The notes under the pieces are model-generated. The model was not told where the DNA came from, ran no database searches, and worked only from the letters and a program-made list of their open reading frames with translations. A stretch of DNA of 64,000 nucleotides from JASHPR01 sp963749145 (GTDB lineage Bacteria > Actinomycetota > Actinomycetes > Streptosporangiales > Streptosporangiaceae): contig CAVVLN010000005.1 of assembly GCA_963749145.1 (NCBI GenBank), positions 1,116,001-1,180,000 of the forward strand, given 5' to 3'. Shown one piece after another: positions 7,926 through 16,473 of the stretch. A program made the position numbers and the translations under genes. The stretch's first letter is position 1; the number at the start of each line of letters is the position of its first letter.

Positions 7926-8432
7926 ATGAAGAGCGTGGAGCCCGGCGGGGCAAATTACCGCCGCGTCGTGGTCGGGGTGGACGACTCCGTCGGCGGACTG
8001 GCCGCGCTGCAGCGCGCGGTCGACATGGCGAGAGTGGGTCATTCACCGCTGGTCGCGGTCCGGTCCTGGGGGCTCAGGGTACCCAGGCACGGTGGCCGCC
8101 GTCACCGGCACGTGGGCGACGAGCACGGGCGCGTGGTCCTGTTCTACGACGAGCACGGACTGCGCCACCAGTCCGCCCGGCTGGTCCGGCATGCGTTCAG
8201 GAACGCGACGGGCGGCGTCCCGCGTGACGTCGCCGTGACCATTGCCACGCCCGAGGGCGACCCGGGCCGGGTGCTGACCGAGTTCGCGGCGGACGACGGC
8301 GACGTGCTCGTGGTGGGAACCGAGCATGACCAGGCGATGAAGCGCCTCGTGCACGGCTCGGTCAGCCATTACTGCTGGGAGCACGCGCACTGCCCGGTCG
8401 TGGTCGTCCCGGCGCCGGAGGCTGCCGATTAG
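7926..8432 (+). CDS. Universal stress protein (UspA domain)
   Basis: A 168-residue single-domain Usp: YRRVVVGVDDSVGGLAALQRAV at the N-terminus and LVVGTEHDQAMKRLVHGSVSHYC followed by HCPVVVVPAPEA at the C-terminus. The ATP-binding motif G-2x-G-9x-GS is degraded: the second Gly is His in GTEH, so nucleotide binding may be altered. A His/Arg-rich insert (about residues 52-75) is unusual. It is probably induced with the neighbouring nitroreductases via the box at 7831. The next gene, DUF1918, starts 74 bases on. Confidence 0.86.
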   Translation: MKSVEPGGANYRRVVVGVDDSVGGLAALQRAVDMARVGHSPLVAVRSWGLRVPRHGGRRHRHVGDEHGRVVLFYDEHGLRHQSARLVRHAFRNATGGVPRDVAVTIATPEGDPGRVLTEFAADDGDVLVVGTEHDQAMKRLVHGSVSHYCWEHAHCPVVVVPAPEAAD

Positions 8433-8506
8433 CCCGGGAAACCGTGACCGAGCCATAACTGACTGCCGGCTGTGCGACGATGAGTCCGGCAGGTGAGGAG
8501 ACTGCC

Positions 8507-8722
8507 ATGAAGGCTCGTGTGGGGGACCGCCTGGTGCTGTCCGGCGGTCCCGACCGGTACGGCGTCATCATCGGGGTGCTGGGGCAGGACGGGGCGCCGC
8601 CATACGTCATCAGGTGGCGCAGTGACGGCCACGTCGCCATGGTGCTGCCTGATCAGTACGCGCGGATCGTGCCCGCCGGGCACCCAGCGGGCACCGGCCG
8701 TGATCCCGGGACCGACCTGTGA
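8507..8722 (+). CDS. DUF1918 small protein
   Basis: A 71-residue protein, MKARVGDRLVLSGGP, then GVIIGVLGQDGAPPYVIRWRSDGHVAMVLP. This matches DUF1918, a small SH3-barrel-like actinobacterial domain often near stress genes; its function is unknown. ATG 8507 follows GGTGAGGAG. Its TGA overlaps the GTG start of the following GNAT/acyl-CoA synthetase gene (GTGA), indicating translational coupling. Confidence 0.85.
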   Translation: MKARVGDRLVLSGGPDRYGVIIGVLGQDGAPPYVIRWRSDGHVAMVLPDQYARIVPAGHPAGTGRDPGTDL

Positions 8723-11700
8723 CCGCACCCGCGGGCACGAGCACGTATGCGCTGCTGACCGATGGCAGCACGGTCGAGATCCGGCAGGCCGGGCCGCAGG
8801 ACGCCACGGCCGTGCGCGAGATGCACGCCGCGATGTCCCGCAACAGCATGTACCTGCGTTTCTTCAGCATCAGCGCGCGCGCGGGCGAGCGGGAAGCGCG
8901 GCGGGTGTGCCGGGAGCCCGGGCCGGGCCACGAGGCGCTGCTCGCCTGGCTGAGCGGCCGGCTGGTCGGCGTGGCGAGCTACGAGGCCACCGGGACGCCG
9001 GGGGAGGCGGAGATCGCGTTCGCCGTCCCGGACGACATGCACCGGCGCGGCATCGCCACCCTCCTGCTCGAGCACCTGGTCTCGCTGGCCCGGCAGCGCG
9101 ACCTGAAGGCCTTCACCGCGGAAACGCTGGCCGACAACGCGGCGATGCTGCGGGTGTTCGCGGACGCGGGCCTGCCGGTGCAGCGGCGGACCTCCGAGGG
9201 CGTGGTCGCGCTGACCTTCCCGCTGCCCGGCGGCGGCTCCGACGAGAGCCTGGACAGCTACCTGGAGTCGGTCGCCCGCCGCGAAAGCCGGGCGGACGTG
9301 GCCAGCTTGTCTCACCTGCTCCGGCCGGACTCGGTCGCGGTGGTGGGCGCGAGCCGCAAGCCCGGCACCGTGGGCCGGGCCATCCTGCACAACATCGTCA
9401 GCTCCGGCTATCAAGGCCGCGTGTACGCGGTGAACCCGTACGCCAGAACCATGGAGGGGGTGCGCTGCGTGGCGTCCGTGGCCGACATCCCCGAGCCGGT
9501 CGATCTCGCGGTGATCGCGTTGCCGTCCGCCGCCGTGCCGGAGGTAGCCGCGGAGTGCGGCCGTCGCGGGGTGCACGGCCTGGTAGTGATCACGTCGGAC
9601 ATGGGCAGCGAGGGCAGCGACCTGCTGGCAATCTGCCGCCGGTTCGGGATGCGGCTGATCGGGCCGAACTGCTTCGGCGTCAGCGTCCCCGAGACCGGGC
9701 TGAACGCCACGTTCGCCGCCGCGCATCCGGCGCCCGGCGTCGCTGGCCTGGTGGTCCAGTCCGGCGGGGTCGGGATCGCGCTGCTCGAGCACCTCTCCCG
9801 GCTCGGCATCGGCGTGTCCTCATTCGCGTCGGTCGGCGACAAGTACGACGTGTCCAGCAACGACCTGCTGACGTGGTGGGCCGAGGACGAGGGTACCGGG
9901 CTGGCCATCCTCTACGTCGAGTCCTTCGGCCGCCCGCGCATGTTCGCGCGGATCGCGCGCCGGGCCGGGCACCGGATGCCCGTGCTGACGGTCCTCGCCG
10001 GGCGCTCCCCGGCCGGGCGGCAGGCCCGGGGCGCGCACGCCGGGAGTTCCGGTATCGCCGCCGCGGCCACCCGCCAGGTCACTCAGGAAGCGCTGTTCGG
10101 CCAGGCCGGGGTGATCGTCACCACCAGCTATGGCGAGCTGATCGAGGCCGCGGCGCTGCTGGCCTGTCAGCCGCTGCCCGCGGGCAACCGGATCGCGATC
10201 GTCACCAACGCGGGCGAGGCGGGCGTGCTGACCGGCGACGCATGCGGCGACAACGGCCTGCAACTGGCGCACCTGGCCGGGAACACCCGGCGGCGGTTGC
10301 GCCGGCTGCTGCCCCCGGGAGCCACGGTGACCGGGCCGGTGGACACCACGTACGCGGTCGGCACCGCCGCGTTCCGCGCCTGCCTCGAAGAGGTGGCCGC
10401 CGATGAGGGCGTCGACGCGGTGATCGCCGTGGCGATACCGATGGCCATCTCCGACCTGTGCACAGCGGTCCGCGCGGCCCAGGTCAGCAAGCCGCTGGCC
10501 GTGGTGCTGCTCGACCAGGCCGAGTCGGTGCGGCTGCTCGGGCCGGTGCCGGCCACCACGCCCGCCGCGCCGCCCGGCCCCGGCACACCCGCCGCACCGG
10601 CCGGCCCCGGCACACCCGCCGCACCGCCCGTCCCCGGCACACCCGCCGCACCGCCCGGCCCCGGCACACCCGCCGCGCCGGCGGGAACCACCACCAACGG
10701 CGCGTCGGCGGGCACCACCACCGGCGCGTCCGAGGCCACCGCCACCGGCGCGTCGGAGGCCACCGCCGACGGCGCGCCGGCCGGCCCGCCCGCGCTCGTG
10801 CCCGGCCTGCCGTCCTACGCCTACCCGGAAGCGGCCGCCCGTGCCCTCGGCCACGCGGTCGGTTACCGCGCCTGGCGCGAACGCCAGCAGGGCCGGGTGC
10901 CCGAGCTACCGGGCGTACGCGCGGCCGACGCCAGGGAACTGCTGGCCCGGTTCCTGGCCCGCAACCCGGACGGCGGCTGGCTCCCGCGCGACCAGGCGGG
11001 CGAGCTGGTCTCGTGCTATCAGATCCCGCTGGTCCCGACGCTTCCCGCGCGCAGCGAGCAGGAGGCCGTCCAGGCCGCGGCCGAACTCGGCGACCGGGTC
11101 GTGCTGAAGGCGGAGGCCGAGGGGCTCGTGCACAAGACCGACGCCGAGGCGGTCAAGCTCGACCTGCGCACCCCGGACGAGGTGGCCGGAGCCTACCGCG
11201 CGCTCACGGCCAGCCTGGGTGACCGGCTGAAGAGCGTCCAGGTCCAGCCGATGATCACCGACGGCGTCGAGGTCCTGGTCGGGGTGATCCAGGAACCGAT
11301 GTTCGGCCCGCTGGTGGTGCTCGGGCTCGGCGGGGCCACGGCCGAGGTGCTCGGCGACCACGCGGCCCGGCTGACCCCGCTGACCGACACCGACGCGGAC
11401 GAGCTCATTCACGCTGTCCCGGGCGCGCCACTGCTGTTCGGCCACGGCGCGCCGCCGGTCGACACCGGCGAGCTCACCAACACCCTGCTGCGGGTCTCCC
11501 GGCTCGCCGACGACCTGCCCGACGTCGCGGAGCTGGACCTCAACCCGCTGATCGCGCGGTCGGACGGCATCCACGTCGTCGACGTGCGGGTCCGGGTCAG
11601 CCCGGCCGAGGCGCGCGACCCGTTCCTGCGCCGGCTGCGCTCAGCCGGCGGCTTCCCGGCCGGCTGGCGCTACACGCCGCCGGCTGCGGCGAGCCGGAGG

Positions 11701-11805
11701 TTTCCCGGCCGGCTGCCGCTACACGCCTCCGGCCGCGCTGAGCCGGAGGTTTCCCGGCCGCTTTCCGCTACACGCCGCCGGCCGCGCAGTAGCCACGCGG
11801 ACTAG
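8719..11805 (+). CDS. GNAT-acyl-CoA synthetase (NDP-forming) fusion, protein acetyltransferase Pat-like
   Basis: A 1028-residue multidomain protein. Residues 10-175 are a GNAT acetyltransferase (acetyl-CoA loop near DDMHRRGIATLLLEH). About 190-470 is the CoA-binding and succinyl-CoA-synthetase-like part, with SVAVVGASRKPGTVGRA and the phosphohistidine-type loop GAHAGS. About 735-960 is an ATP-grasp domain (VVLKAEAEGLVHKTDAEAV). The layout resembles Streptomyces PatA, which acetylates acetyl-CoA synthetase; AcuC at 2184 could reverse this. A Pro/Ala linker (about 620-690) is built of GTPAAPPGP-type repeats, and the last 50 residues come from a DNA tandem repeat. It is coupled to DUF1918. Confidence 0.85.
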   Translation: MTAPAGTSTYALLTDGSTVEIRQAGPQDATAVREMHAAMSRNSMYLRFFSISARAGEREARRVCREPGPGHEALLAWLSGRLVGVASYEATGTPGEAEIAFAVPDDMHRRGIATLLLEHLVSLARQRDLKAFTAETLADNAAMLRVFADAGLPVQRRTSEGVVALTFPLPGGGSDESLDSYLESVARRESRADVASLSHLLRPDSVAVVGASRKPGTVGRAILHNIVSSGYQGRVYAVNPYARTMEGVRCVASVADIPEPVDLAVIALPSAAVPEVAAECGRRGVHGLVVITSDMGSEGSDLLAICRRFGMRLIGPNCFGVSVPETGLNATFAAAHPAPGVAGLVVQSGGVGIALLEHLSRLGIGVSSFASVGDKYDVSSNDLLTWWAEDEGTGLAILYVESFGRPRMFARIARRAGHRMPVLTVLAGRSPAGRQARGAHAGSSGIAAAATRQVTQEALFGQAGVIVTTSYGELIEAAALLACQPLPAGNRIAIVTNAGEAGVLTGDACGDNGLQLAHLAGNTRRRLRRLLPPGATVTGPVDTTYAVGTAAFRACLEEVAADEGVDAVIAVAIPMAISDLCTAVRAAQVSKPLAVVLLDQAESVRLLGPVPATTPAAPPGPGTPAAPAGPGTPAAPPVPGTPAAPPGPGTPAAPAGTTTNGASAGTTTGASEATATGASEATADGAPAGPPALVPGLPSYAYPEAAARALGHAVGYRAWRERQQGRVPELPGVRAADARELLARFLARNPDGGWLPRDQAGELVSCYQIPLVPTLPARSEQEAVQAAAELGDRVVLKAEAEGLVHKTDAEAVKLDLRTPDEVAGAYRALTASLGDRLKSVQVQPMITDGVEVLVGVIQEPMFGPLVVLGLGGATAEVLGDHAARLTPLTDTDADELIHAVPGAPLLFGHGAPPVDTGELTNTLLRVSRLADDLPDVAELDLNPLIARSDGIHVVDVRVRVSPAEARDPFLRRLRSAGGFPAGWRYTPPAAASRRFPGRLPLHASGRAEPEVSRPLSATRRRPRSSHAD
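11660..11790. repeat. Tandem repeat inside 3' end of GNAT-synthetase gene
   Basis: The segment GAGCCGGAGGTTTCCCGGCCG plus flanking CTACACGCC-CCGGC recurs about every 50-60 bases at 11690, 11740 and in partial form. It encodes the divergent C-terminal tail of the fusion protein, so the original stop codon was probably overrun by repeat growth. Confidence 0.65.
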
Positions 11806-11831
11806 GACCCGGCTGGTAGCCTTTCGGCCCT

Positions 11832-13703
11832 GTGAGCAACCCCGCATCGGCAACCCAGGACGAGGCAGACGACCCAGAACTTCCCCGGCGGCGGGATCTG
11901 CTGATCTCGCTGCGAGGCTGGCAGCGGGGGGCTTTTCGCGAGTACTTCCGGGTCCCGCGGCGGGACTTCCTGCTGGTCGCCACCCCCGGCGCGGGCAAGA
12001 CCGCGTTCGCGCTCTCCGTGGCCGCCGAACTGCTGGCCCGCCGCGAGATCGCGGCGGTCACCGTGGTCACCCCGACCGAGCACCTCAAGCACCAGTGGGC
12101 CCGGGCCGCGCACGGGTTCGGGATCGGCATGGACTCCGGTTACCGGAACGCCCAGGGCCGGGTGTCGGCGGACTTCACCGCGGTGGCGGTGACCTACGCC
12201 CAGGTGGCCGCGCACCCGATGCTGCACCGGCAGCGCACCCAGAACCGGCGCACGTTGGTGATCTTCGACGAGATCCACCACGCGGGTGACGCGCTGTCGT
12301 GGGGCGACGCGGCCCGGGAAGCCTTCGAGCCCGCGCGCCGCCGGATGGGGCTGACCGGCACGCCTTTTCGCAGCGACGCCAACCCGATCCCGTTCGTGAC
12401 CTACACCCGGGAAGCCGACGGCACCCGGCGCAGCGCGGCCGACTACGTCTACGGGTACGGCCCGGCCCTCGGTGACGGCATCGTCCGCCCCGTGATCTTC
12501 CTGGCCTACTCGGGCGAGATGCGCTGGCGCACCCGGGCCGGCGACGAGGTCACCGGCACCCTGGGCGCGCCGATGACCAGCGACCAGCTCGCGCAGGCGT
12601 GGCGGACCGCGCTCGACCCGGAAGGGGAGTGGGTCGCCCGGGTGCTCGACGCCGCCGACCGGCGGCTCGCCGAGGTGCGCCGGGACATGCCGGACGCGGC
12701 CGGCCTGGTGATCGCCGGCGATCACGCCGACGCCCGGGCCTACGCCTCGCTGCTGCGCCGGGTGACCGGGACCCGCCCGGTGGTCGTGCTGTCCGACGAC
12801 CCGGCCGCGAGCAAGAAGATCGCCGCGTTCACCGCGTCCGGTGACCGGTGGATGGTGGCAGTGCGCATGGTCTCCGAAGGGGTGGACATCCCCCGGCTGG
12901 CCGTCGGGGTGTTCGCGACCAGCGTGAGCACCGCGCTGTTCTTCGCCCAGGCGGTCGGCCGGTTCGTGCGGGCCCGGCGCCGGGGCGAGACGGCCTCAAT
13001 GTTCCTGCCCTCGGTCCCGGTTCTGCTGGGCTACGCCGCCGAGCTGGAGGCCGAGCGCGACCACGTGCTCCGCCTGCCCGGCGACGATGATCCGGAGCGC
13101 GAGCTGGGCGAGGCGCAGCGTCGCCGCGACACCCCCGACGAGCCCGCCGAGGCGCCGTTCACCGCGCTCGGCGCCTCGGCCCACTTCGACCGGGTGCTCT
13201 ACGACGGGGGCGAGTTCGGCGCGTCAGCCGAGGACGAGGACTTTCTCGGCCTGCCGGGGCTGCTCGAGCCGGAGCAGGTGGCGGTGCTGCTGCGCAAGCG
13301 CCACGCGGAGCAGCTGAGGAGAACGACCACCGGCCCATCACGCACCGTCGCCCCCCGTCCTGGCCGCGCCGTGGTGAGGCCGGACGCGCCGGGTCCGGGG
13401 TCGCCCTCTCCTGGCCGCGGCGAGGCGAGGCCGGACGGGCCGGGTCCGGGGCCGGCCTCGCCCCCGGTGACCGCCGCCCCTGCGCCGGTACCGGCCGCTC
13501 CGGTCCGGCAGACGCTGGCCGGCCTGCGCAAGGAGCTGAACGGCCTGATCGCGGCCTGGCACCACCGCTCCGGCCAGCCGCACGGCACCATCCACGCCGA
13601 GCTGCGCCGGGCCTGCGGCGGCCCGCCGCTGGCCGAGGCCACCGCCGACCAGATCCAGGCCCGGATCGCGATGCTGCGCCGCTGGGCGTCCTGCGGCCGC
13701 TGA
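11832..13703 (+). CDS. DEAD/DEAH-box superfamily 2 helicase
   Basis: A 623-residue SF2 helicase. Walker A is VATPGAGKT (residues 49-57), Walker B is FDEIHH (about 144), motif III is LTGTPF, and motif VI is QAVGRFVRARR. The RecA-like pair is followed by a low-complexity Pro/Gly segment (about 500-560) and a small C-terminal helical domain. Such standalone helicases are common in actinomycete cores; the nucleic-acid substrate is unknown. GTG 11832 starts the frame 26 bases after the previous stop. The linker contains two imperfect DNA repeats (GRAVVRPDAPGPG / GEARPDGPGPG). Confidence 0.85.
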   Translation: MSNPASATQDEADDPELPRRRDLLISLRGWQRGAFREYFRVPRRDFLLVATPGAGKTAFALSVAAELLARREIAAVTVVTPTEHLKHQWARAAHGFGIGMDSGYRNAQGRVSADFTAVAVTYAQVAAHPMLHRQRTQNRRTLVIFDEIHHAGDALSWGDAAREAFEPARRRMGLTGTPFRSDANPIPFVTYTREADGTRRSAADYVYGYGPALGDGIVRPVIFLAYSGEMRWRTRAGDEVTGTLGAPMTSDQLAQAWRTALDPEGEWVARVLDAADRRLAEVRRDMPDAAGLVIAGDHADARAYASLLRRVTGTRPVVVLSDDPAASKKIAAFTASGDRWMVAVRMVSEGVDIPRLAVGVFATSVSTALFFAQAVGRFVRARRRGETASMFLPSVPVLLGYAAELEAERDHVLRLPGDDDPERELGEAQRRRDTPDEPAEAPFTALGASAHFDRVLYDGGEFGASAEDEDFLGLPGLLEPEQVAVLLRKRHAEQLRRTTTGPSRTVAPRPGRAVVRPDAPGPGSPSPGRGEARPDGPGPGPASPPVTAAPAPVPAAPVRQTLAGLRKELNGLIAAWHHRSGQPHGTIHAELRRACGGPPLAEATADQIQARIAMLRRWASCGR

Positions 13704-13849
13704 CCCTCTCAGCGTCCTGCGGCTGCGGTGCCGCCGGGCGTCCTGTGGCCGCTGACCCTCTCAGCGTCCTGCGGCTGCGGTGCCGCCGGGCGTCCTGTGG
13801 CCGCTGACCCTCTCAGCGTCCTGCGGCTGCGGTGCCGCCGGGTGTCCCG
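13699..13849. repeat. 52-bp tandem repeat (three copies)
   Basis: TGACCCTCTCAGCGTCCTGC begins each unit, at 13701, 13753 and 13805, a period of exactly 52. It lies between the convergent helicase and cNMP-binding genes. The first unit overlaps the helicase stop codon. Confidence 0.93.
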
Positions 13850-13850
13850 C

Positions 13851-14324
13851 TCAGCCGCCCATCTCCGAGTGCGCGTACGACTCGAGCAGCCTGGCCCGCG
13901 TGGTCTGCAGCCGGCGCACCACCGCGCCGGTGAAGCGCTTCCACATCTCGTACCCCATGACCGGGTCGTCTTCGCAGGCGGCGCGCACCGCCCGGGCGTC
14001 GAACTCGAAGCCCTGCATGGGCTGGGTGGTCATCGCCCCGTACCGCCACTCATACGGCGGCACCAGCCACGACAGGCCGAGCACGTCCCCCCGGCCGAGC
14101 GCGCCGATGATCAGGCGGCCCCGGCCCGGCACGGTCGCGTCCAGCGTGACCTGGCCGGCGTCGATGAGCCAGAACCGGTCCGCGGTCGCGCCCTCCTCGA
14201 ACAGCCGCTGATGTCCCGGCACCGCGACGTGCCGACACAAGGTGGCTAGCTTGGCCAGGTGCTCTTCGGAGAGCCCGCGCAGAAATGGCTGCGCCCCCAG
14301 AATCGACTGCTCCTGTGTTGTCAT
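13851..14324 (-). CDS. Cyclic-nucleotide-binding-domain protein (no HTH)
   Basis: A 157-residue Crp/Fnr-type sensor domain: FLRGLSEEHLAKLATLCRHVAVPGHQRLFEEG, then FWLIDAGQVTL, IGALGRGDVLGLSWLVPPY and the C-helix VRRLQTTRARLLESYA. There is no DNA-binding helix-turn-helix, so it is a standalone cNMP-like sensor rather than a transcription factor. The ligand-contact Arg-Ser/Thr of the phosphate-binding cassette is not obvious. A DosR-like box lies 86-100 bases upstream, placing it with the stress genes. Confidence 0.85.
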   Translation of the reverse strand: MTTQEQSILGAQPFLRGLSEEHLAKLATLCRHVAVPGHQRLFEEGATADRFWLIDAGQVTLDATVPGRGRLIIGALGRGDVLGLSWLVPPYEWRYGAMTTQPMQGFEFDARAVRAACEDDPVMGYEMWKRFTGAVVRRLQTTRARLLESYAHSEMGG

Positions 14325-14409
14325 ATCGAGCCCCCTTCCGGCCGCCCCCGCCTCGGCCCAGGCGCGAAACTCCTGTTTCTCACGCTGCTCCGCGCCCGGC
14401 CTCCCTGGC

Positions 14410-14424
14410 AGGGCCGAAGGACCC
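14410..14424. promoter_or_regulatory. DosR-like box upstream of cNMP-binding gene
   Basis: AGGGCCGAAGGACCC fits AGGGCC-NN-AAGTCCC with two mismatches. It lies 86-100 bases upstream of the minus-strand start at 14324. Confidence 0.42.
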
Positions 14425-14518
14425 TGGACGCCGGGCAGGATGTCGGCTCCCTACCGGGACCTACCCATCCGGGTCCGGGCAAGAACGGGTGTCCAGCGAA
14501 CGTCGAAGGGCAAACCGC

Positions 14519-14578
14519 ATGAAAGACTTCCGCCCGGCGGTCGGCACGCCTCCGGAGATCATGGACCTGGTCGCATGA
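14519..14578 (+). CDS. 19-codon leader ORF 1 (duplicated sigma-factor start)
   Basis: ATG 14519 opens MKDFRPAVGTPPEIMDLVA and stops at TGA 14576, which overlaps the next ATG (ATGA at 14575). The peptide is nearly identical to the first residues of the sigma factor at 14686 (MKDPRPAVATPPEIIDL). It follows CGAAGGG. It may be a translated upstream ORF that sets re-initiation onto the sigma gene. Confidence 0.5.
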   Translation: MKDFRPAVGTPPEIMDLVA

Positions 14579-14634
14579 AGGACCCCCGCCCGGCGGTCGC
14601 CACGCCTCCGGAGATCATGGACCTGGTCGCATGA
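14575..14634 (+). CDS. 19-codon leader ORF 2 (duplicated sigma-factor start)
   Basis: A second copy, MKDPRPAVATPPEIMDLVA, ends with TGA at 14632, again overlapping the next ATG (14631). The third copy (14631 onward) lost one base (GGAG to GAG near 14666), so its frame runs on out of phase into the sigma gene instead of stopping. Confidence 0.5.
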   Translation: MKDPRPAVATPPEIMDLVA

Positions 14635-14685
14635 AAGACTTCCGCCCGGCGGTCGGCACGCCTCCGAGATCATGGACCTGGTCGC

Positions 14686-15315
14686 ATGAAGGACCCCCGC
14701 CCGGCGGTCGCCACGCCTCCCGAGATCATCGACCTAACGCCCGACGGCGAGGTCATCGGGCGGTCGCGGCAGGAGCCGGAGCTGTTCGCGGTGCTGTTCC
14801 GGCGCCATGCGGCCGGCATCGGCCGGTACGCCGCGCGCCGCCTCGGCCCGGGCCCGGCCGAGGACATCGTGGCCGAGACCTTCCTCGCGGCGTTCCGGCA
14901 TCGCGATCGCTACGACGTGACCAGAGACGACGCCCGCCCGTGGCTGTACGGGATCGCGGGCAACCTGATCCGCAGGCAGCACCGCGATGAGGCCCGCCAG
15001 TTGCGGGCCCTGGCCCGGACCGGTGTCGACCCGGCGGCCGAATCCTTCACCGACCGGGCCGATGCCCGGCTCGCCGCGGACGCCACCAGCCGCGCGGTGG
15101 CCGCGGCGATCGCCTCGCTCGATCCCGGCCAGCGTGACGTCGTGCTGCTCATCGCCTGGGCCGAGCTGACCTATGACCAGGTCGCCGAGGCACTGGGCGT
15201 TCCCGAGGGAACCGTCAGGTCCCGGATGAGCCGGGCCCGGGCCCGGCTGCGGACCGCGCTCGGCGGCGTCGATCCCACGAGTGTCGTTGACGACAAGGAG
15301 CGCCCCCATGGATGA
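14686..15315 (+). CDS. ECF-family RNA polymerase sigma factor
   Basis: A 209-residue sigma-70/ECF factor. Region 2 (about 26-75) is ELFAVLFRRHAAGIGRYAARRL followed by PAEDIVAETFLAAFRH; region 4 (about 145-190) is LDPGQRDVVLLIAWAELTYDQVAEALGVPEGTVRSRMSRARARLR. The gene overlaps the next one by 8 bases (15308-15315), a CU044_5270-type membrane protein, which is a recurring actinomycete pairing and likely its modulator. Three partial copies of its own 5' end lie immediately upstream. I chose ATG 14686, the last repeat copy, because only it is in frame with the conserved domains. Confidence 0.9.
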   Translation: MKDPRPAVATPPEIIDLTPDGEVIGRSRQEPELFAVLFRRHAAGIGRYAARRLGPGPAEDIVAETFLAAFRHRDRYDVTRDDARPWLYGIAGNLIRRQHRDEARQLRALARTGVDPAAESFTDRADARLAADATSRAVAAAIASLDPGQRDVVLLIAWAELTYDQVAEALGVPEGTVRSRMSRARARLRTALGGVDPTSVVDDKERPHG

Positions 15316-16381
15316 ACTCACCCTGGTCGCGCGGCTCCGGCAAGACCTGCCGGCCCGGATCGACCTGGCCGGCCCTGAGCGCCGGCTGGCGGCCGAGATC
15401 TCCGCGGCCGTCCCCGGCGGCAGGCCGCGCCGGCCAGGCCAGCCCGGCGTGACGGGAAAGCGCGGGCCCAGCCGCCGCGTCGTGCTGGTCGCCGCGCTCG
15501 CCGCGGCGCTCGCCGTCGCCGCGGCGCTCGCCGTCCGCGGCTTGCCCGCATCGCCCGGGCCCCAGCCCGGGCCGGGTCGGGCGGCCGGGTCTCAGGCCGG
15601 GCTGGTCCCGGTGGCCGGCGCCCCCCGGCCAGCCGCCACCGCGGCCCAGCTCGTCGCCTACGCCACCCGGGCCGCGGCCGCGGCGCCGGCGTTCGACCCG
15701 AGGCCCCATGACTGGATCTACACCAAGACCCTGGCGGCCACCTCTTCCGCGGGTGAGGGCGGACTGCTGTTCGGACCGCCGGACGGGAAGGCGGTCACCC
15801 AGAACTGGGCCCGGGTGGACGGGCGGGAGCTGGCGTCCCTTCAGCGCGGCAAGCTCGTCATCAGCCCAGGCGGGGGCGAGCCCGGCGGCTGGCCCGACTC
15901 CAGCTACCCGTACCTCAACTCGCTGCCATCCGGCCCGACGGAGTTGAAGGCCGTCATCGAGGCGAACCTGACGGCCCAGAACTACGTGGTCGGTTCCGGG
16001 GACATCGGAGTCTTCAACGCGATCCAGGCCCTGATGGAGAATGAGGTGCTGTCGCTCAGGCTGCGCGCCGCCCTCTACAGCGTCCTGGCCACCGACCCTG
16101 CGGTGCACTTCGACCCGCGGGTCACCGACTTCGCGGGCCAGACCGGCGTGGGCTTCTATACCCGCCAGGAGGGCTACCTCGAGGTCGAGATCGTGATCAA
16201 TCCCAGGACCTATGCCTACCTGGGCGACCGGTACGTCGCGTACCAGCCGCGCAACCTGCCTGCGGCCATCGACAACGGGATCCCGTCGGGCCCGTACCTC
16301 CACATCAGGAAGGGCCAGATCACCGGCGAGGAGGCCGTGCTGCAGTCTGGCATCGTGCCCCGCGCGGGGCAGGTGCCCTGA
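15308..16381 (+). CDS. CU044_5270-family membrane protein, probable anti-sigma partner
   Basis: A 357-residue protein whose N-terminal cytoplasmic segment (MDELTLVARLRQDLPA) precedes one transmembrane helix (about 56-76, VVLVAALAAALAVAAALAV) and a large extracytoplasmic domain (YTKTLAATSS, then LPSGPTELKAVIEA). CU044_5270-type proteins are typically encoded after ECF sigma genes; the role is presumably signal sensing or sigma control, inferred from context. ATG 15308 lies inside the end of the sigma gene, so the two are coupled. Confidence 0.8.
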   Translation: MDELTLVARLRQDLPARIDLAGPERRLAAEISAAVPGGRPRRPGQPGVTGKRGPSRRVVLVAALAAALAVAAALAVRGLPASPGPQPGPGRAAGSQAGLVPVAGAPRPAATAAQLVAYATRAAAAAPAFDPRPHDWIYTKTLAATSSAGEGGLLFGPPDGKAVTQNWARVDGRELASLQRGKLVISPGGGEPGGWPDSSYPYLNSLPSGPTELKAVIEANLTAQNYVVGSGDIGVFNAIQALMENEVLSLRLRAALYSVLATDPAVHFDPRVTDFAGQTGVGFYTRQEGYLEVEIVINPRTYAYLGDRYVAYQPRNLPAAIDNGIPSGPYLHIRKGQITGEEAVLQSGIVPRAGQVP

Positions 16382-16440
16382 CCGGCGCCGGGGTTTCTCC
16401 CGGCAGGTGCCCTGACCGGCGCCGGGGTTTCTCCCGGGCG
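16371..16440 (+). terminator. Duplicated hairpin (possible terminator)
   Basis: CAGGTGCCCTGACCGGCGCC plus GGGGTTTCTCCCGG occurs twice in tandem. Each copy can form a CCGGG/CCCGG-type stem around GTTTCT. It lies between the convergent CU044_5270 and phosphoketolase genes, so it may end both transcripts. Confidence 0.55.
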
Positions 16441-16473
16441 AGCGGGCCGACCGGTGGCGCTGGACCGGCCGGA

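Larger units (their letters stand above)
14519..14738. repeat. 56-bp tandem duplication of sigma-factor 5' end
   Basis: Copies begin at 14519, 14575, 14631 and 14686 (periods 56, 56, 55). The fourth is the authentic 5' end of the sigma gene. Copies alternate between GACTTC and GACCCC after ATGAA, which suggests that a two-unit block was duplicated. Confidence 0.92.

Noticed and set aside
8517..10406. 629-codon frame overlapping the GNAT/synthetase gene
   Set aside because: Arg/Gly-rich out-of-frame shadow; the domains are in the other frame.
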